Of a stretch of DNA of 64,000 nucleotides, positions 29,971 to 39,277 are shown in pieces. The stretch covers positions 79,303 to 143,302 of the forward strand of contig JALHSP010000157.1 of assembly GCA_022865305.1 (NCBI GenBank). The letters are read 5' to 3'. Below the pieces are notes generated by a model, which worked only from the letters and a program-made list of their open reading frames with translations, did no database searches and had not been told where the DNA came from. The position numbers were made by a program, and so were the translations under genes. The DNA comes from Bacteroidales bacterium (lineage in GTDB: Bacteria > Bacteroidota > Bacteroidia > Bacteroidales > VadinHA17). How positions within the stretch are numbered: the stretch's first letter is position 1; each line of letters opens with the position of its first letter.

Positions 29971-32268
29971 TCATTCCTTTATAAATGAGATATTCGAAGT
30001 TATGCTGTTTTCGTTATTTTGTATTTTAATAAAATATATTCCACTGCTTATTTCTGCAAAATTGTAGGTTTCCGTTTGGATACCGGGTTCTTTAAACTCA
30101 TCGATTAAGAGCCTGATAAATTTCCCATTAATATCATACATACAAACAGTAATTTTTTGTCTGGATCCAACATAAAATCTTAATGTAAGATTTTGTTTAA
30201 CGGGGTTTGGATAGGCAATTACTTTATAATCATTTATGGAAAGATCTTTAGTTATGTAAGTAATAGTCGAATTCGGTAAGAAAATATCATCAATCCAGCT
30301 TCTATCAGCACCCTTCTGAAAATAATCATCCTTTTCATAAGCCCATTTAAGTGTATGACTTCCCTTTTGAATCGGATAACTGGCAATACTCCAGTCTGAT
30401 TCACCCGACCAGGATGAAATTAGTGATCCATCAATATAAAACCGTAAAAAATCAAATCCTTTTTCTGAAGATACTTTATATGCAAAATTTATTAAATCAT
30501 TTTCTGATGTTACTATATTCAGTGATATCTCACTTTTACCATTATCACTGATTCTCCCGGAACAAATTGAATATGTTCCTGTATGTGGGACTTCATTTGT
30601 TATCTCCCATTTCACTGGATCACTCGTTACCCAAACAAATGGTGCTGAGGAGCTAAGATTTCCTGATTCAAATGTTTCAGTATATTTATCAGCCAATACA
30701 ATTAATTGTGAATCAAGCACCACTGCATCCAAGTTGGATAAGTCAGTAAAACTGGCCTCAATATTTAGTTTGTAAATGCCACGTATATCAGGACTAAGGT
30801 TTACGCTATTTCCTGTCATAGCTGATAATTGTGAGGTACTGCCAGCCGGCTTTTTAATAAGTTTCCAGTTGAAATCGCTGACAATATTATCATCCTTAAG
30901 TACCGATACTTTTGCATCGATTGTAATTACCTGAGATTGATTAACAATAAATCCCGGGGATGCCTGGAGCCCTATTGTATATAATTGCCGCGGAATAATA
31001 TAATGGGACCCAGATGAATTAGGAAATGGATTAAGAATTCTGGGAAAATCAAGCATTCTGTCACCAATATCAATTCCGGCATTTACTAAATTGGCGTCAA
31101 GAGATCTGTTATAATTAAAATCATTATCAGTAATGCGCCATATAAGTTTTTGATAATCATAGTTGACGTCACAGTACAAATCATTTTCATTTATATAGGT
31201 TAATAATTGATGTAAATAGCCTGCAGCTTCAATATTTGACCAGTCAACCAGATTTGGTGACACATCAAACGGAGAATCCAAAGAAGGGGCGTCTTTATTT
31301 GCGTCAATACATGCTCCATAAATACCATCGAGTTGTATGGACTGTCCTCCTCCCAAATATAGATACTCATCACGAGTAATGACAATATTTTGTTTCGAAT
31401 CGTCCTTGCTAATAAAAGTATCACCAGCTTTAGCTTTGATCACCAGTTGGGCATTTGAAGCAATTTGATCAATATATGATTGTAATGGTATCCCATCCAA
31501 ATTGGCCATAAGATCATTCTCATGACTTGGCTCAGGAGGTGTTATTCTATTGTCCCGAGTATCAAGCTGGGTTTTTAAATCTGCTTCACTCATGCCATAA
31601 TTTGAAGAGTACATAATTGCTAGATTTTCACTTGAAAATATTTGATTATCACTTGAGCGTTTCCAATTTCCATCAGATTGTTTTTTATATTCAATGTATT
31701 GATCAGGTTGTCCCATTAAATGACCAGCCTCATGAGCATACGTTTCCTCCAACTGATCGCCTTGAGTGTTCCAACTACCACTACCAATACCTGAATTTAA
31801 ATCGAAATCTGTTTTAAATCCGGAAACATAACTTCTAGGTACAGTAGGATCAAGTTTTATCTGATGGTAACCTGCTGTTCCTCTATGGACGACCATGTCA
31901 GCATCCGTCCATGCTAAGCGTGCTTGTACATCAACGTTTAATGTTTTTCCATCCGATGTAGTTTTATTGCTCCACATAGTTTCAATTGCATTTTCTATTC
32001 TTTTTACATTATCGGAGGTTGCTCCTGTACCATAAAATTCAATAAAAATTTCACATATTTCTGTATTTGATGTATACGGCACAGTATTTTGAGCACTTAT
32101 TGATATAGCATCTCCCCAATAAACGTCTTTACCTGAAATACTAACAATGCCATTAGCAACAGCTTGTTGAAGTGACATTTCATGGGCTACATATGTACCG
32201 GGATGAGCAAAGTAAACACATAATGTGAATGTGAAAACCAAATTAATACTCAATTTCCTTGTAGTCAA
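29971..32268 (-). CDS. Secreted metzincin-like metallopeptidase with C-terminal T9SS sorting domain
   Basis: 'YAHEAGHLMGQPDQY' (HExxHxxGxxD); C-terminal 'VIAYPNPVKQNLTLRFY...GIYFIKIQ'. Track extends to 32571 but that part overlaps a divergent gene; TTG at 32268 precedes a signal-like stretch. Confidence 0.75.
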   Translation of the reverse strand: MTTRKLSINLVFTFTLCVYFAHPGTYVAHEMSLQQAVANGIVSISGKDVYWGDAISISAQNTVPYTSNTEICEIFIEFYGTGATSDNVKRIENAIETMWSNKTTSDGKTLNVDVQARLAWTDADMVVHRGTAGYHQIKLDPTVPRSYVSGFKTDFDLNSGIGSGSWNTQGDQLEETYAHEAGHLMGQPDQYIEYKKQSDGNWKRSSDNQIFSSENLAIMYSSNYGMSEADLKTQLDTRDNRITPPEPSHENDLMANLDGIPLQSYIDQIASNAQLVIKAKAGDTFISKDDSKQNIVITRDEYLYLGGGQSIQLDGIYGACIDANKDAPSLDSPFDVSPNLVDWSNIEAAGYLHQLLTYINENDLYCDVNYDYQKLIWRITDNDFNYNRSLDANLVNAGIDIGDRMLDFPRILNPFPNSSGSHYIIPRQLYTIGLQASPGFIVNQSQVITIDAKVSVLKDDNIVSDFNWKLIKKPAGSTSQLSAMTGNSVNLSPDIRGIYKLNIEASFTDLSNLDAVVLDSQLIVLADKYTETFESGNLSSSAPFVWVTSDPVKWEITNEVPHTGTYSICSGRISDNGKSEISLNIVTSENDLINFAYKVSSEKGFDFLRFYIDGSLISSWSGESDWSIASYPIQKGSHTLKWAYEKDDYFQKGADRSWIDDIFLPNSTITYITKDLSINDYKVIAYPNPVKQNLTLRFYVGSRQKITVCMYDINGKFIRLLIDEFKEPGIQTETYNFAEISSGIYFIKIQNNENSITSNISFIKE

Positions 32269-32323
32269 AAGATAACATTGGTATGAATTTTGCGCATTTA
32301 TCTGTGCCCTAAGACCTAATATA

Positions 32324-32737
32324 ATGAGAAAAATACTGATTCCCGTTTTCTTATTGACAGCTTTTATTAGTTGTGATAAAAATGAATTAGGAAATCTTGA
32401 ATATGTGGAGGCTATCGAGGGTGGTTGCTTTTCGGAAAAAGGTTCATCTTCTAAGGGTGACCCACTTTCTAAGCCTGATACGTTAACATATTCGGTCACC
32501 AAAGACAGTTTAAACATATTTGTTGGATTTAATGCCACTTGCTGCTCGGAATATAGTACTTCATCTTCCATTGAAGGGGATTCGATACTTATTAAAATTC
32601 AAACAACACATGTTGGCTTATGTAATTGCCTCTGCTATTATACTTATAATTTCAAGTTTTCAGGAGGTGGTAATTCTTATAAGTATCATGTTAGTGTTGA
32701 CGACTATTTAAATTTTACAGGAGTGATTAAACGTTGA
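32324..32737 (+). CDS. Small lipoprotein
   Basis: MRKILIPVFLLTAFISCDKNE lipobox; Cys-rich. Confidence 0.65.
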   Translation: MRKILIPVFLLTAFISCDKNELGNLEYVEAIEGGCFSEKGSSSKGDPLSKPDTLTYSVTKDSLNIFVGFNATCCSEYSTSSSIEGDSILIKIQTTHVGLCNCLCYYTYNFKFSGGGNSYKYHVSVDDYLNFTGVIKR

Positions 32738-32763
32738 TAAATTTAGCTTCAAGCATTATTTTT

Positions 32764-33210
32764 ATGATGAAAATAGCGAAGACTTTATTTTTTTTATTGA
32801 CTCTTACCAGCCTCTCTATCTTTTCAAGTTGTGAAAAACAGGATACTGTTTCGGCTGACGGATATTATTCAGGGTCTTTAGTTTACCAAGGACAACCTCT
32901 ATTTGCCGCAATTTCTTTCCATGGAAACAACTATGAAGAGGTTGCATCAGGAGGAGCATTGAATCAGAAATTCCCATGCATAACAAAAGGAACTTACAAA
33001 ATAAAGCACAACACAATTTCTTTTTTCCCAACCGTAATGCCTGTCGTACCTAATTGTACTTGTGTTATAATGTTTGCTGAAGTTAAATTTGACTGCCTTT
33101 TGAGTGGAGATTATACGTTGATTCAATCTGGGAATAACATAAAATTTCAAAGTGGGACTGGGAACGACCTGCAAGTATATAATTTAACTTTAATAGAACC
33201 TAACCCTTAA
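32764..33210 (+). CDS. Small lipoprotein
   Basis: Likely start MMKIAKTLFFLLTLTSLSIFSSCEKQD. Confidence 0.6.
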   Translation: MMKIAKTLFFLLTLTSLSIFSSCEKQDTVSADGYYSGSLVYQGQPLFAAISFHGNNYEEVASGGALNQKFPCITKGTYKIKHNTISFFPTVMPVVPNCTCVIMFAEVKFDCLLSGDYTLIQSGNNIKFQSGTGNDLQVYNLTLIEPNP

Positions 33211-33220
33211 CACTGACATC

Positions 33221-33583
33221 ATGAAAAAAATAGCATTGATGTTTGTCCTTTCTCTTATCTTTTATTCTTGTGAGAAAGACTATTTAATTCCTGATAAAGA
33301 AGTTCCTGAGTGGCTGAAGTCAAAAATTAGTCAAGATGAACAAATGATGGATGATTATCCTTCATCATGTTTATATTATGGTGCTTGGTTACGTTATATT
33401 TGGCAAGATGAATACTATTTTGAATATCATTGTTCTTGTAGTTCCTCATCTCCAAGAGCAATTTCGACAAAAGGCGATACACTTCATATTAGGGCAGACG
33501 ATGCCAATACAGATTATTATAAAGAAAAATGTTGCAGACAATTAGTGTGGAAAGCACCTAAATATACTGATTCTCCATGGTAA
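33221..33583 (+). CDS. Small lipoprotein
   Basis: MKKIALMFVLSLIFYSCEKDY; Cys-rich CSCSSS. Confidence 0.6.
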   Translation: MKKIALMFVLSLIFYSCEKDYLIPDKEVPEWLKSKISQDEQMMDDYPSSCLYYGAWLRYIWQDEYYFEYHCSCSSSSPRAISTKGDTLHIRADDANTDYYKEKCCRQLVWKAPKYTDSPW

Positions 33584-33602
33584 TAATTTTCTTCAAGGAT
33601 TT

Positions 33603-34028
33603 ATGATGTATAAAATTCCTTTATCTGGTATAAGTAAACACTACAGGTTCAATATCATTAAAAAGATAGTGTTAATACTTTCCCTTTCAATCCTGTTCAT
33701 CTCATGCGAGAAAGAGAATCAGGAAATCTTAATAGGGGAATGGAAACTTGTAAAAAGCTATTCCGTCATGGGTGGTGACTACTTTCCAGATATTCAACAC
33801 CAAAGAATCGAAGAATATACAAAAGATAATATAAGAATACGTTACGATTTTGAAGGTAATGAAATAACAAGGTGTAATTATAGTGCAACAAATTCCACCG
33901 TTACAATTTCCGGAAAAGAATTAAATGGCGAAACATGGAGTTTGTACTATGATTACTGGTTTGTGCACGATAAACTGAAAACAACAAGCAGTGGTGAGTT
34001 TGATGAATTTTTTATCCGAGTAAAATAA
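33603..34028 (+). CDS. Small lipoprotein, lipocalin-like
   Basis: 'ILFISCEKENQEILIGEWKLVKSY'. Confidence 0.6.
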   Translation: MMYKIPLSGISKHYRFNIIKKIVLILSLSILFISCEKENQEILIGEWKLVKSYSVMGGDYFPDIQHQRIEEYTKDNIRIRYDFEGNEITRCNYSATNSTVTISGKELNGETWSLYYDYWFVHDKLKTTSSGEFDEFFIRVK

Positions 34029-34118
34029 AAGTGCTGAACTTTAAACGCACCCCATCATATATGTCCTTTTGATTTTTCGATATAATAATTATAAGACTCC
34101 ATTTTAAGTGAAGAACCG

Positions 34119-34433
34119 ATGACACATTTAAAACTCACAATAATTCTAATCGTTTTCTTTTCATTAACAAACTGTGAAAAGAAAAATGAAATAGCTGACA
34201 GTACGACTGATGCTCAAGTTGTTGCATTTCATTCTGAAAAAGTTTATTGTTTATGGGGATGGGATATAAAGATTGGTTCAGAAACCATCAAGGCTGATAG
34301 TATACCTAACCTAAGACCGTGGGCAGATACTATCTTTCCTATCAATGGGCAAATCACAATCGGCTCAAAAACAAGAATTTGTGGTAAAGGGATTGATTAT
34401 TATGAAATTAAAGATTTCATGTTAATTAAATAA
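34119..34433 (+). CDS. Small lipoprotein
   Basis: MTHLKLTIILIVFFSLTNCEKKNE. Confidence 0.6.
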   Translation: MTHLKLTIILIVFFSLTNCEKKNEIADSTTDAQVVAFHSEKVYCLWGWDIKIGSETIKADSIPNLRPWADTIFPINGQITIGSKTRICGKGIDYYEIKDFMLIK

Positions 34434-34445
34434 CCGACAATCATT

Positions 34446-34817
34446 ATGAAGAAATTAAGATTCCTTTCAATAATCCTAATTCTGTTTACATTTTCATGCC
34501 AGAAAGAAATATCGAATGAATTTGATTTTGTTGGTCAATGGATTGAAAAGGAGATAAGGGGTGGTTGTACCATCGAGTTTACAGATAATGGTTCAGCATT
34601 TCTTAATTTATACAGCAATGATAATGTACGAGAATATGCATATCGGTTTGATGAAGAAGCCAATAAAATATTCTTCTCCTTGCCTGACAATCCAGATAGC
34701 GAATGGTCGCATAAGTATTCCTATGATGGGACAAGCAAAGAATTAACAATATGGAGCTTGTACATAAGCAATCTGGAAAATCCGAGTAAAACAATTTTAA
34801 TCAAGGTTCAATTGTAG
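34446..34817 (+). CDS. Small lipoprotein, lipocalin-like
   Basis: MKKLRFLSIILILFTFSCQKEISNEFDFVGQWIEKE. Confidence 0.6.
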   Translation: MKKLRFLSIILILFTFSCQKEISNEFDFVGQWIEKEIRGGCTIEFTDNGSAFLNLYSNDNVREYAYRFDEEANKIFFSLPDNPDSEWSHKYSYDGTSKELTIWSLYISNLENPSKTILIKVQL

Positions 34818-34861
34818 TGATTATGGTTTAACTGGAATCATAAGATGTTATATTTTAAAAC

Positions 34862-35317
34862 TTATAACATGTAATTCATTACTATCTCCTTTTCAATGGA
34901 TAATAAATTCAAACCTAACGGAGGCTCCGGCACGGTAATTTCCGATGATATCTCCGGGCAGTCTCTTTCTTTAGCCTGGAAAAAGTATTTTTCTCCAGTA
35001 ATGAAGGTAATACTCTCGGGAATTTGGAACAAGAACTGATTTTCCAGGGGCTGGTCTGCCTGAAAACTGTAAAGTACCCCGCTGGAATTTGAAATTGTAA
35101 ATGAAAGATCTCTCAAGGAATCGGTTATATCTTCGGGGTATTCAACCTGAAATGATTTTTCAAACACGATATACTCAGTCGTATCATCGGCATCAATAAT
35201 CCCGAGGGCGGAAAGCTTTTTCGGCATCCTCAGCCTGTAATACCTGTCATCGCTTTCACATTGACAGAAAAGAACAACTGAAAATAAAAAGATAAATATT
35301 TTCCACGGCAGGCTCAT
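34862..35317 (-). pseudogene. 3'-truncated copy of the DUF4249-like lipoprotein gene at 38229-39248
   Basis: Near-identical to the N-terminal ~150 aa of the 38229 CDS, then ends abruptly (MNYML-stop). Confidence 0.85.
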
Positions 35318-35535
35318 TTTAATTGTTTATGCATAAGATGCTTTTTTATCAGTTATGGCTGCAAAAAATATATGAAAGTTTATTACTCCTGATTGCTCAT
35401 AAAAAAACAAGAATCCGCTGATATATTTTAATATTATAATCTTTTTTCTTGGCTAATCATAATACGCGATTACCCTCAATGCCTGTAGAAGCTTGAGACA
35501 CCGTATTAAGCTTAATCTTATCCGGAAATTGACAA

Positions 35536-37737
35536 CTAATGTTCAATTATTATTCGTGTTGAAAAAGTATTTTCTCCATGAATAATATTAATTATATACA
35601 TACCATTCGGTAAACTACCGGCGTTTATCCTGTAGGGTAATCCACGGAACTTGTCAGTGTATTTAACCATCCCATTGATGTCTGTTATGGTTAAAATATA
35701 TTCACCATTGAGGATCAAATCTTCGGCAACAATTTTTCCTCTATTTATATCAATATCCACATAGTTGTTGGCGGGGTTTGGATATAAAGTAAAGAGCCCA
35801 AATTCGCAATCCCAGTATTCGCCTAAGTATGCTGAATGTATTGTTACATCTGATCCGCAATCCTGGCAACATGTCTGTGCTTTTACTATCACATTCCCTC
35901 CAGGTGAGGCATTAGTATTAATTGATATCATGTTTTGATACTGGTAATTCAAGGTCCATCCGGAGGGAATGGTCCAGCTATAGTTTGATGTCGAACAACT
36001 ACTGTTGTTCATCAGGTATATATGATAAATTGTATACGGGCACAAAAGCCATTGGCCGTTTTTTGGAGCTGGCTGTCCATCCGAGTACAAGACATCCAAT
36101 TCTACATCAGAATAATCAGGTCCATTAACAATTATGTTCCTCTTGGTCATCTGCAACGGAAAACAACCAGGTCGATTAATCGTGAAGGTAAGAGTTCCCT
36201 CACCTATTGAAGAACAACTTGCTCCCCTGAATATTGCAGAGGTACTACTTCCTGAAGGGGGAGTAACTAAATTTCCCGGACTAAAAGACCAGGTAGCTGA
36301 AGCACCTGGAGGCAAAGAAGTAAGTGTGAAAGTAGAATTGGAGGTGCAAACTATTGGTGGGCCGGTGATATTCATATTCGGATCAAAACCATGCATCGAC
36401 ACGATATAGGTGTTGTCAGGATCAAGCCAGTTACTTAGTCGCGTAGCATTTGTCCATCCACCTGTCCAGGAAGCTCCAATTCTTCCATACCAAGCTGGCC
36501 CTCGGGTAGCACAACCTACGAAAGCATGGCTCAATTGTCCAATTGCATAACCAAGTGGATCATAAAGGGGAGAACCAGAAGATCCATTCTCAATAGTACC
36601 GAGGTTGAAAGTCTCAGTTCGCCAATAGCACGTACCAGATGTATTTCCCCAATAATCATTAGTTCGCGTTACCGTATCTGCTGTCCAACTTATCTTTTTT
36701 ATGTCTGCGCTGGGATGATGAATGCCAACAAAAGTGCCAACAATCGTTTGTTGGTTAGTACGATTCCATCCTGAATAATAAACATTATAATTGCCAGGTA
36801 TGGACTGATTAAGTCGTAAAAGCCAGAAATCACTAACATTATAGCGGGCCTTGGTCACAGCACCTGACATGGCATCATGAGGTGGTACTTGCGTTGGATT
36901 CTGACAGGTTGGACTTTGCCAGTTAAACCAAAATACAACTGTTGAGGGATTTTCATAACAATGATCAGCTGATAAGAAGTATGGTATTGCATTATTCATC
37001 GTGTTGTTGATAAGAAATCCTGAACAAAATCCATTGCCGCCGACCACCAGCATGCCAACCGATCGTATATGATGATCCCAGCATTGGCCTTCAGGACAGG
37101 CAACATTAACATTGCACCAGCCCGAGGAACCGAAACCTTTTTGCAGCAATGCTCCCGGCCCGCGGTAACCGTGAGTAACACGCCAAAGATTTAGTTCACC
37201 GGGAAAATCAACCCAATATGGCTCATAATATTCAATAATTATCTTATCCCCGTTAACCAGGGTTGTTGCAAAATAGCCATCATCCTGGTTGTTAAGGTCA
37301 GTAAACGCCCCTATTACATCTTTTCCGTCAGGAGTATAAACAAAAAGGGTTGCCCCCTTGGGAAGTAAATACCTGTCAAAGGCAAGATTAATACTTACAG
37401 CGCCTTTGCTAACGATACCAAGTCTCCACAAGCGACTTCCATCATCCAAAGTATCCCTGACTCCGGAATTCTTAGGGTTAAGGTTAACATACAAGTTCTC
37501 GCCGAAACGATAAGGTCTACTTGGTAGAGTATCAAGTATCTTATCTTCTTCAATTAAGGCATTCACATCAACTTCCTTCATCTGCATATAAACAGGAGAG
37601 TTCAAACGGGCTTGCATCTCAGGGATTAATCCAAATGGTGTCCCTTTAACACTTAATTGCCCGAAAAGTGTGCTGTGAAGAACCAATAATACACCAGGAA
37701 AGACAAATTTTTTCAACACGAAATTTAATATTTTCAT
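35536..37737 (-). CDS. Secreted trypsin-like serine endopeptidase with T9SS sorting domain
   Basis: 'CSGFLINNTMNNAIPYFLSADHCYE', 'IENGSSGSPLYD', C-terminal 'FTLYPNPANNYVDIDI'. Confidence 0.85.
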   Translation of the reverse strand: MKILNFVLKKFVFPGVLLVLHSTLFGQLSVKGTPFGLIPEMQARLNSPVYMQMKEVDVNALIEEDKILDTLPSRPYRFGENLYVNLNPKNSGVRDTLDDGSRLWRLGIVSKGAVSINLAFDRYLLPKGATLFVYTPDGKDVIGAFTDLNNQDDGYFATTLVNGDKIIIEYYEPYWVDFPGELNLWRVTHGYRGPGALLQKGFGSSGWCNVNVACPEGQCWDHHIRSVGMLVVGGNGFCSGFLINNTMNNAIPYFLSADHCYENPSTVVFWFNWQSPTCQNPTQVPPHDAMSGAVTKARYNVSDFWLLRLNQSIPGNYNVYYSGWNRTNQQTIVGTFVGIHHPSADIKKISWTADTVTRTNDYWGNTSGTCYWRTETFNLGTIENGSSGSPLYDPLGYAIGQLSHAFVGCATRGPAWYGRIGASWTGGWTNATRLSNWLDPDNTYIVSMHGFDPNMNITGPPIVCTSNSTFTLTSLPPGASATWSFSPGNLVTPPSGSSTSAIFRGASCSSIGEGTLTFTINRPGCFPLQMTKRNIIVNGPDYSDVELDVLYSDGQPAPKNGQWLLCPYTIYHIYLMNNSSCSTSNYSWTIPSGWTLNYQYQNMISINTNASPGGNVIVKAQTCCQDCGSDVTIHSAYLGEYWDCEFGLFTLYPNPANNYVDIDINRGKIVAEDLILNGEYILTITDINGMVKYTDKFRGLPYRINAGSLPNGMYIINIIHGENTFSTRIIIEH

Positions 37738-37903
37738 GGTTTAAAATATTTTTGTAAATACTATATCCTAAATATCAATAGTAAAGGCTAATCGAAAAAT
37801 ACGGCTTATGTTGCTAAATCTGCTTTAAGTTCTTTCACAAACAGACATAGCAATTTACTTTATATTTTATCTAAAGTCAATCCCCCAAAAGGAGTATTTT
37901 TTA

Positions 37904-38120
37904 TTATATCCAATTTAGTTTAGTGGCCTTATAAATGGCTTCCACACAATTTTTCACCTGAAGTTTTTTTAATATATTTCTGCGATGAGTTTTAACTGTA
38001 AGAGGAGATATATATAATAATGGCAGCAATCTCTTGATCTTTATTACCTTGTGCCAGGAGTTTTAATATTTCAAATTCCCGGTTTGTTAAAATATTATCC
38101 TGTGTTTTGGATCTTACCAT
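37904..38120 (-). pseudogene. LuxR-type HTH fragment, frameshifted
   Basis: Minus strand reads MVRSKTQDNILTNREFEILKLLAQGNKDQEIAAII then, after a one-base shift, YISPLTVKTHRRNILKKLQVKNCVEAIYKATKLNWI-stop. Confidence 0.7.
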
Positions 38121-38188
38121 AATTTTTTTCAAAACAAGATTCTCAATGACAACGAAGGCATAACAGGAAACCAGAATATGTTCTTAAA
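38121..38188 (-). pseudogene. Remnant of a TonB-receptor gene 3' end
   Basis: tttcaaaacaagattctcaatgacaacgaaggcataacaggaaac... matches the 3' end of the receptor gene around 39278-39337. Confidence 0.75.
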
Positions 38189-38228
38189 AAATCTTTGATT
38201 CACACATCTAAAGTCGATGAAAGACAAG

Positions 38229-39248
38229 TTAATATCTTGGTTGAGCATCAACCTGTAGCTCTATGCTTCTGTAAATTGCAAACATGCCGTACCCCCCTTT
38301 TATATTACCTTTCAGGTAAACCGGTTCGGCAAAGGGATCACCGGCATTCCTTTCATAGGTATATAAATTCTTTTCAAACATGTACATCTCTTCAGGTATT
38401 GAAAGAAGCCTTATTCTATAATTGTAAGGATAAACGGGTACAGATATTCCGTCACGAAATAGTGATGTTAAAACTAAGGTACTCTTATTGTCTTGTTTCT
38501 TTCTGAATTCCATGTAATATGCATGAGCCGGGTTTTCAATCAGTTTGTAATCATTACATGGATCTGTAGTATATTTGATAAGTCCGGGAAAGATAGTAAA
38601 GAAACCAGATGCATCAGTTTCCCTCACGGTAAACTCAAGATAGCTTTTCCCATATGTAAGCGAATACCAGTCTCCTGATGGAATAAATCCATCGGATTCG
38701 ACCAGTAATGCGTAATATGAATTATAATTTTTATCATAATTAAATGATATGCTAATGACTTTTAATATAGGATCAGAGCTTACTTCATGACACTCTGTCA
38801 CGTAATTCATAACTATCTCATTATCAATTGATAATAGATTCAACCCTGACGGAGGCTCTGGCACGGTAATTTCAGATGATATCTCCGGGCAGTCTCTTTC
38901 TTTAGCGCGGAAAAAGTATTTCTCTCCAGTAATGAAGGTAATACTATCGGGAATTTGGAACAAGAACTGATTTTCCAGGGGCTGGTCTGCCTGAAAACTG
39001 TAAAGTACCCCGCTGGAATTTGAAATTGTAAATGAAAGATCTCTCAGGGAATCGGCGTTTTCTTCGGGGTATTCAACCTGAAATGATTTTTCAAACACGA
39101 TATACCTGGTCGTATCATCGGCATTAATAATCCCGAGGGTGGAAAGCTTTTTCGGCATCCTCGGCCTGTAATACCTGTCATCGCTTTCACATTGACAGAA
39201 AAGAGTAACTGAAAATAAAAAGATAAATATTTTTACTGGCAGACTCAT
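38229..39248 (-). CDS. DUF4249-like lipoprotein, partner of TonB-dependent receptor
   Basis: MSLPVKIFIFLFSVTLFCQCESDD lipobox; directly downstream of TonB receptor; track start 39281 overlaps that gene. Confidence 0.7.
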   Translation of the reverse strand: MSLPVKIFIFLFSVTLFCQCESDDRYYRPRMPKKLSTLGIINADDTTRYIVFEKSFQVEYPEENADSLRDLSFTISNSSGVLYSFQADQPLENQFLFQIPDSITFITGEKYFFRAKERDCPEISSEITVPEPPSGLNLLSIDNEIVMNYVTECHEVSSDPILKVISISFNYDKNYNSYYALLVESDGFIPSGDWYSLTYGKSYLEFTVRETDASGFFTIFPGLIKYTTDPCNDYKLIENPAHAYYMEFRKKQDNKSTLVLTSLFRDGISVPVYPYNYRIRLLSIPEEMYMFEKNLYTYERNAGDPFAEPVYLKGNIKGGYGMFAIYRSIELQVDAQPRY

Positions 39249-39277
39249 TTCAATTTTGGATATTACCATATAATTTT

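Noticed and set aside
32269-32571. N-terminal extension of the 866-aa metallopeptidase ORF
   Set aside because: Overlaps the divergent lipoprotein gene at 32324 and precedes a signal-peptide-like stretch; probably non-coding on this strand
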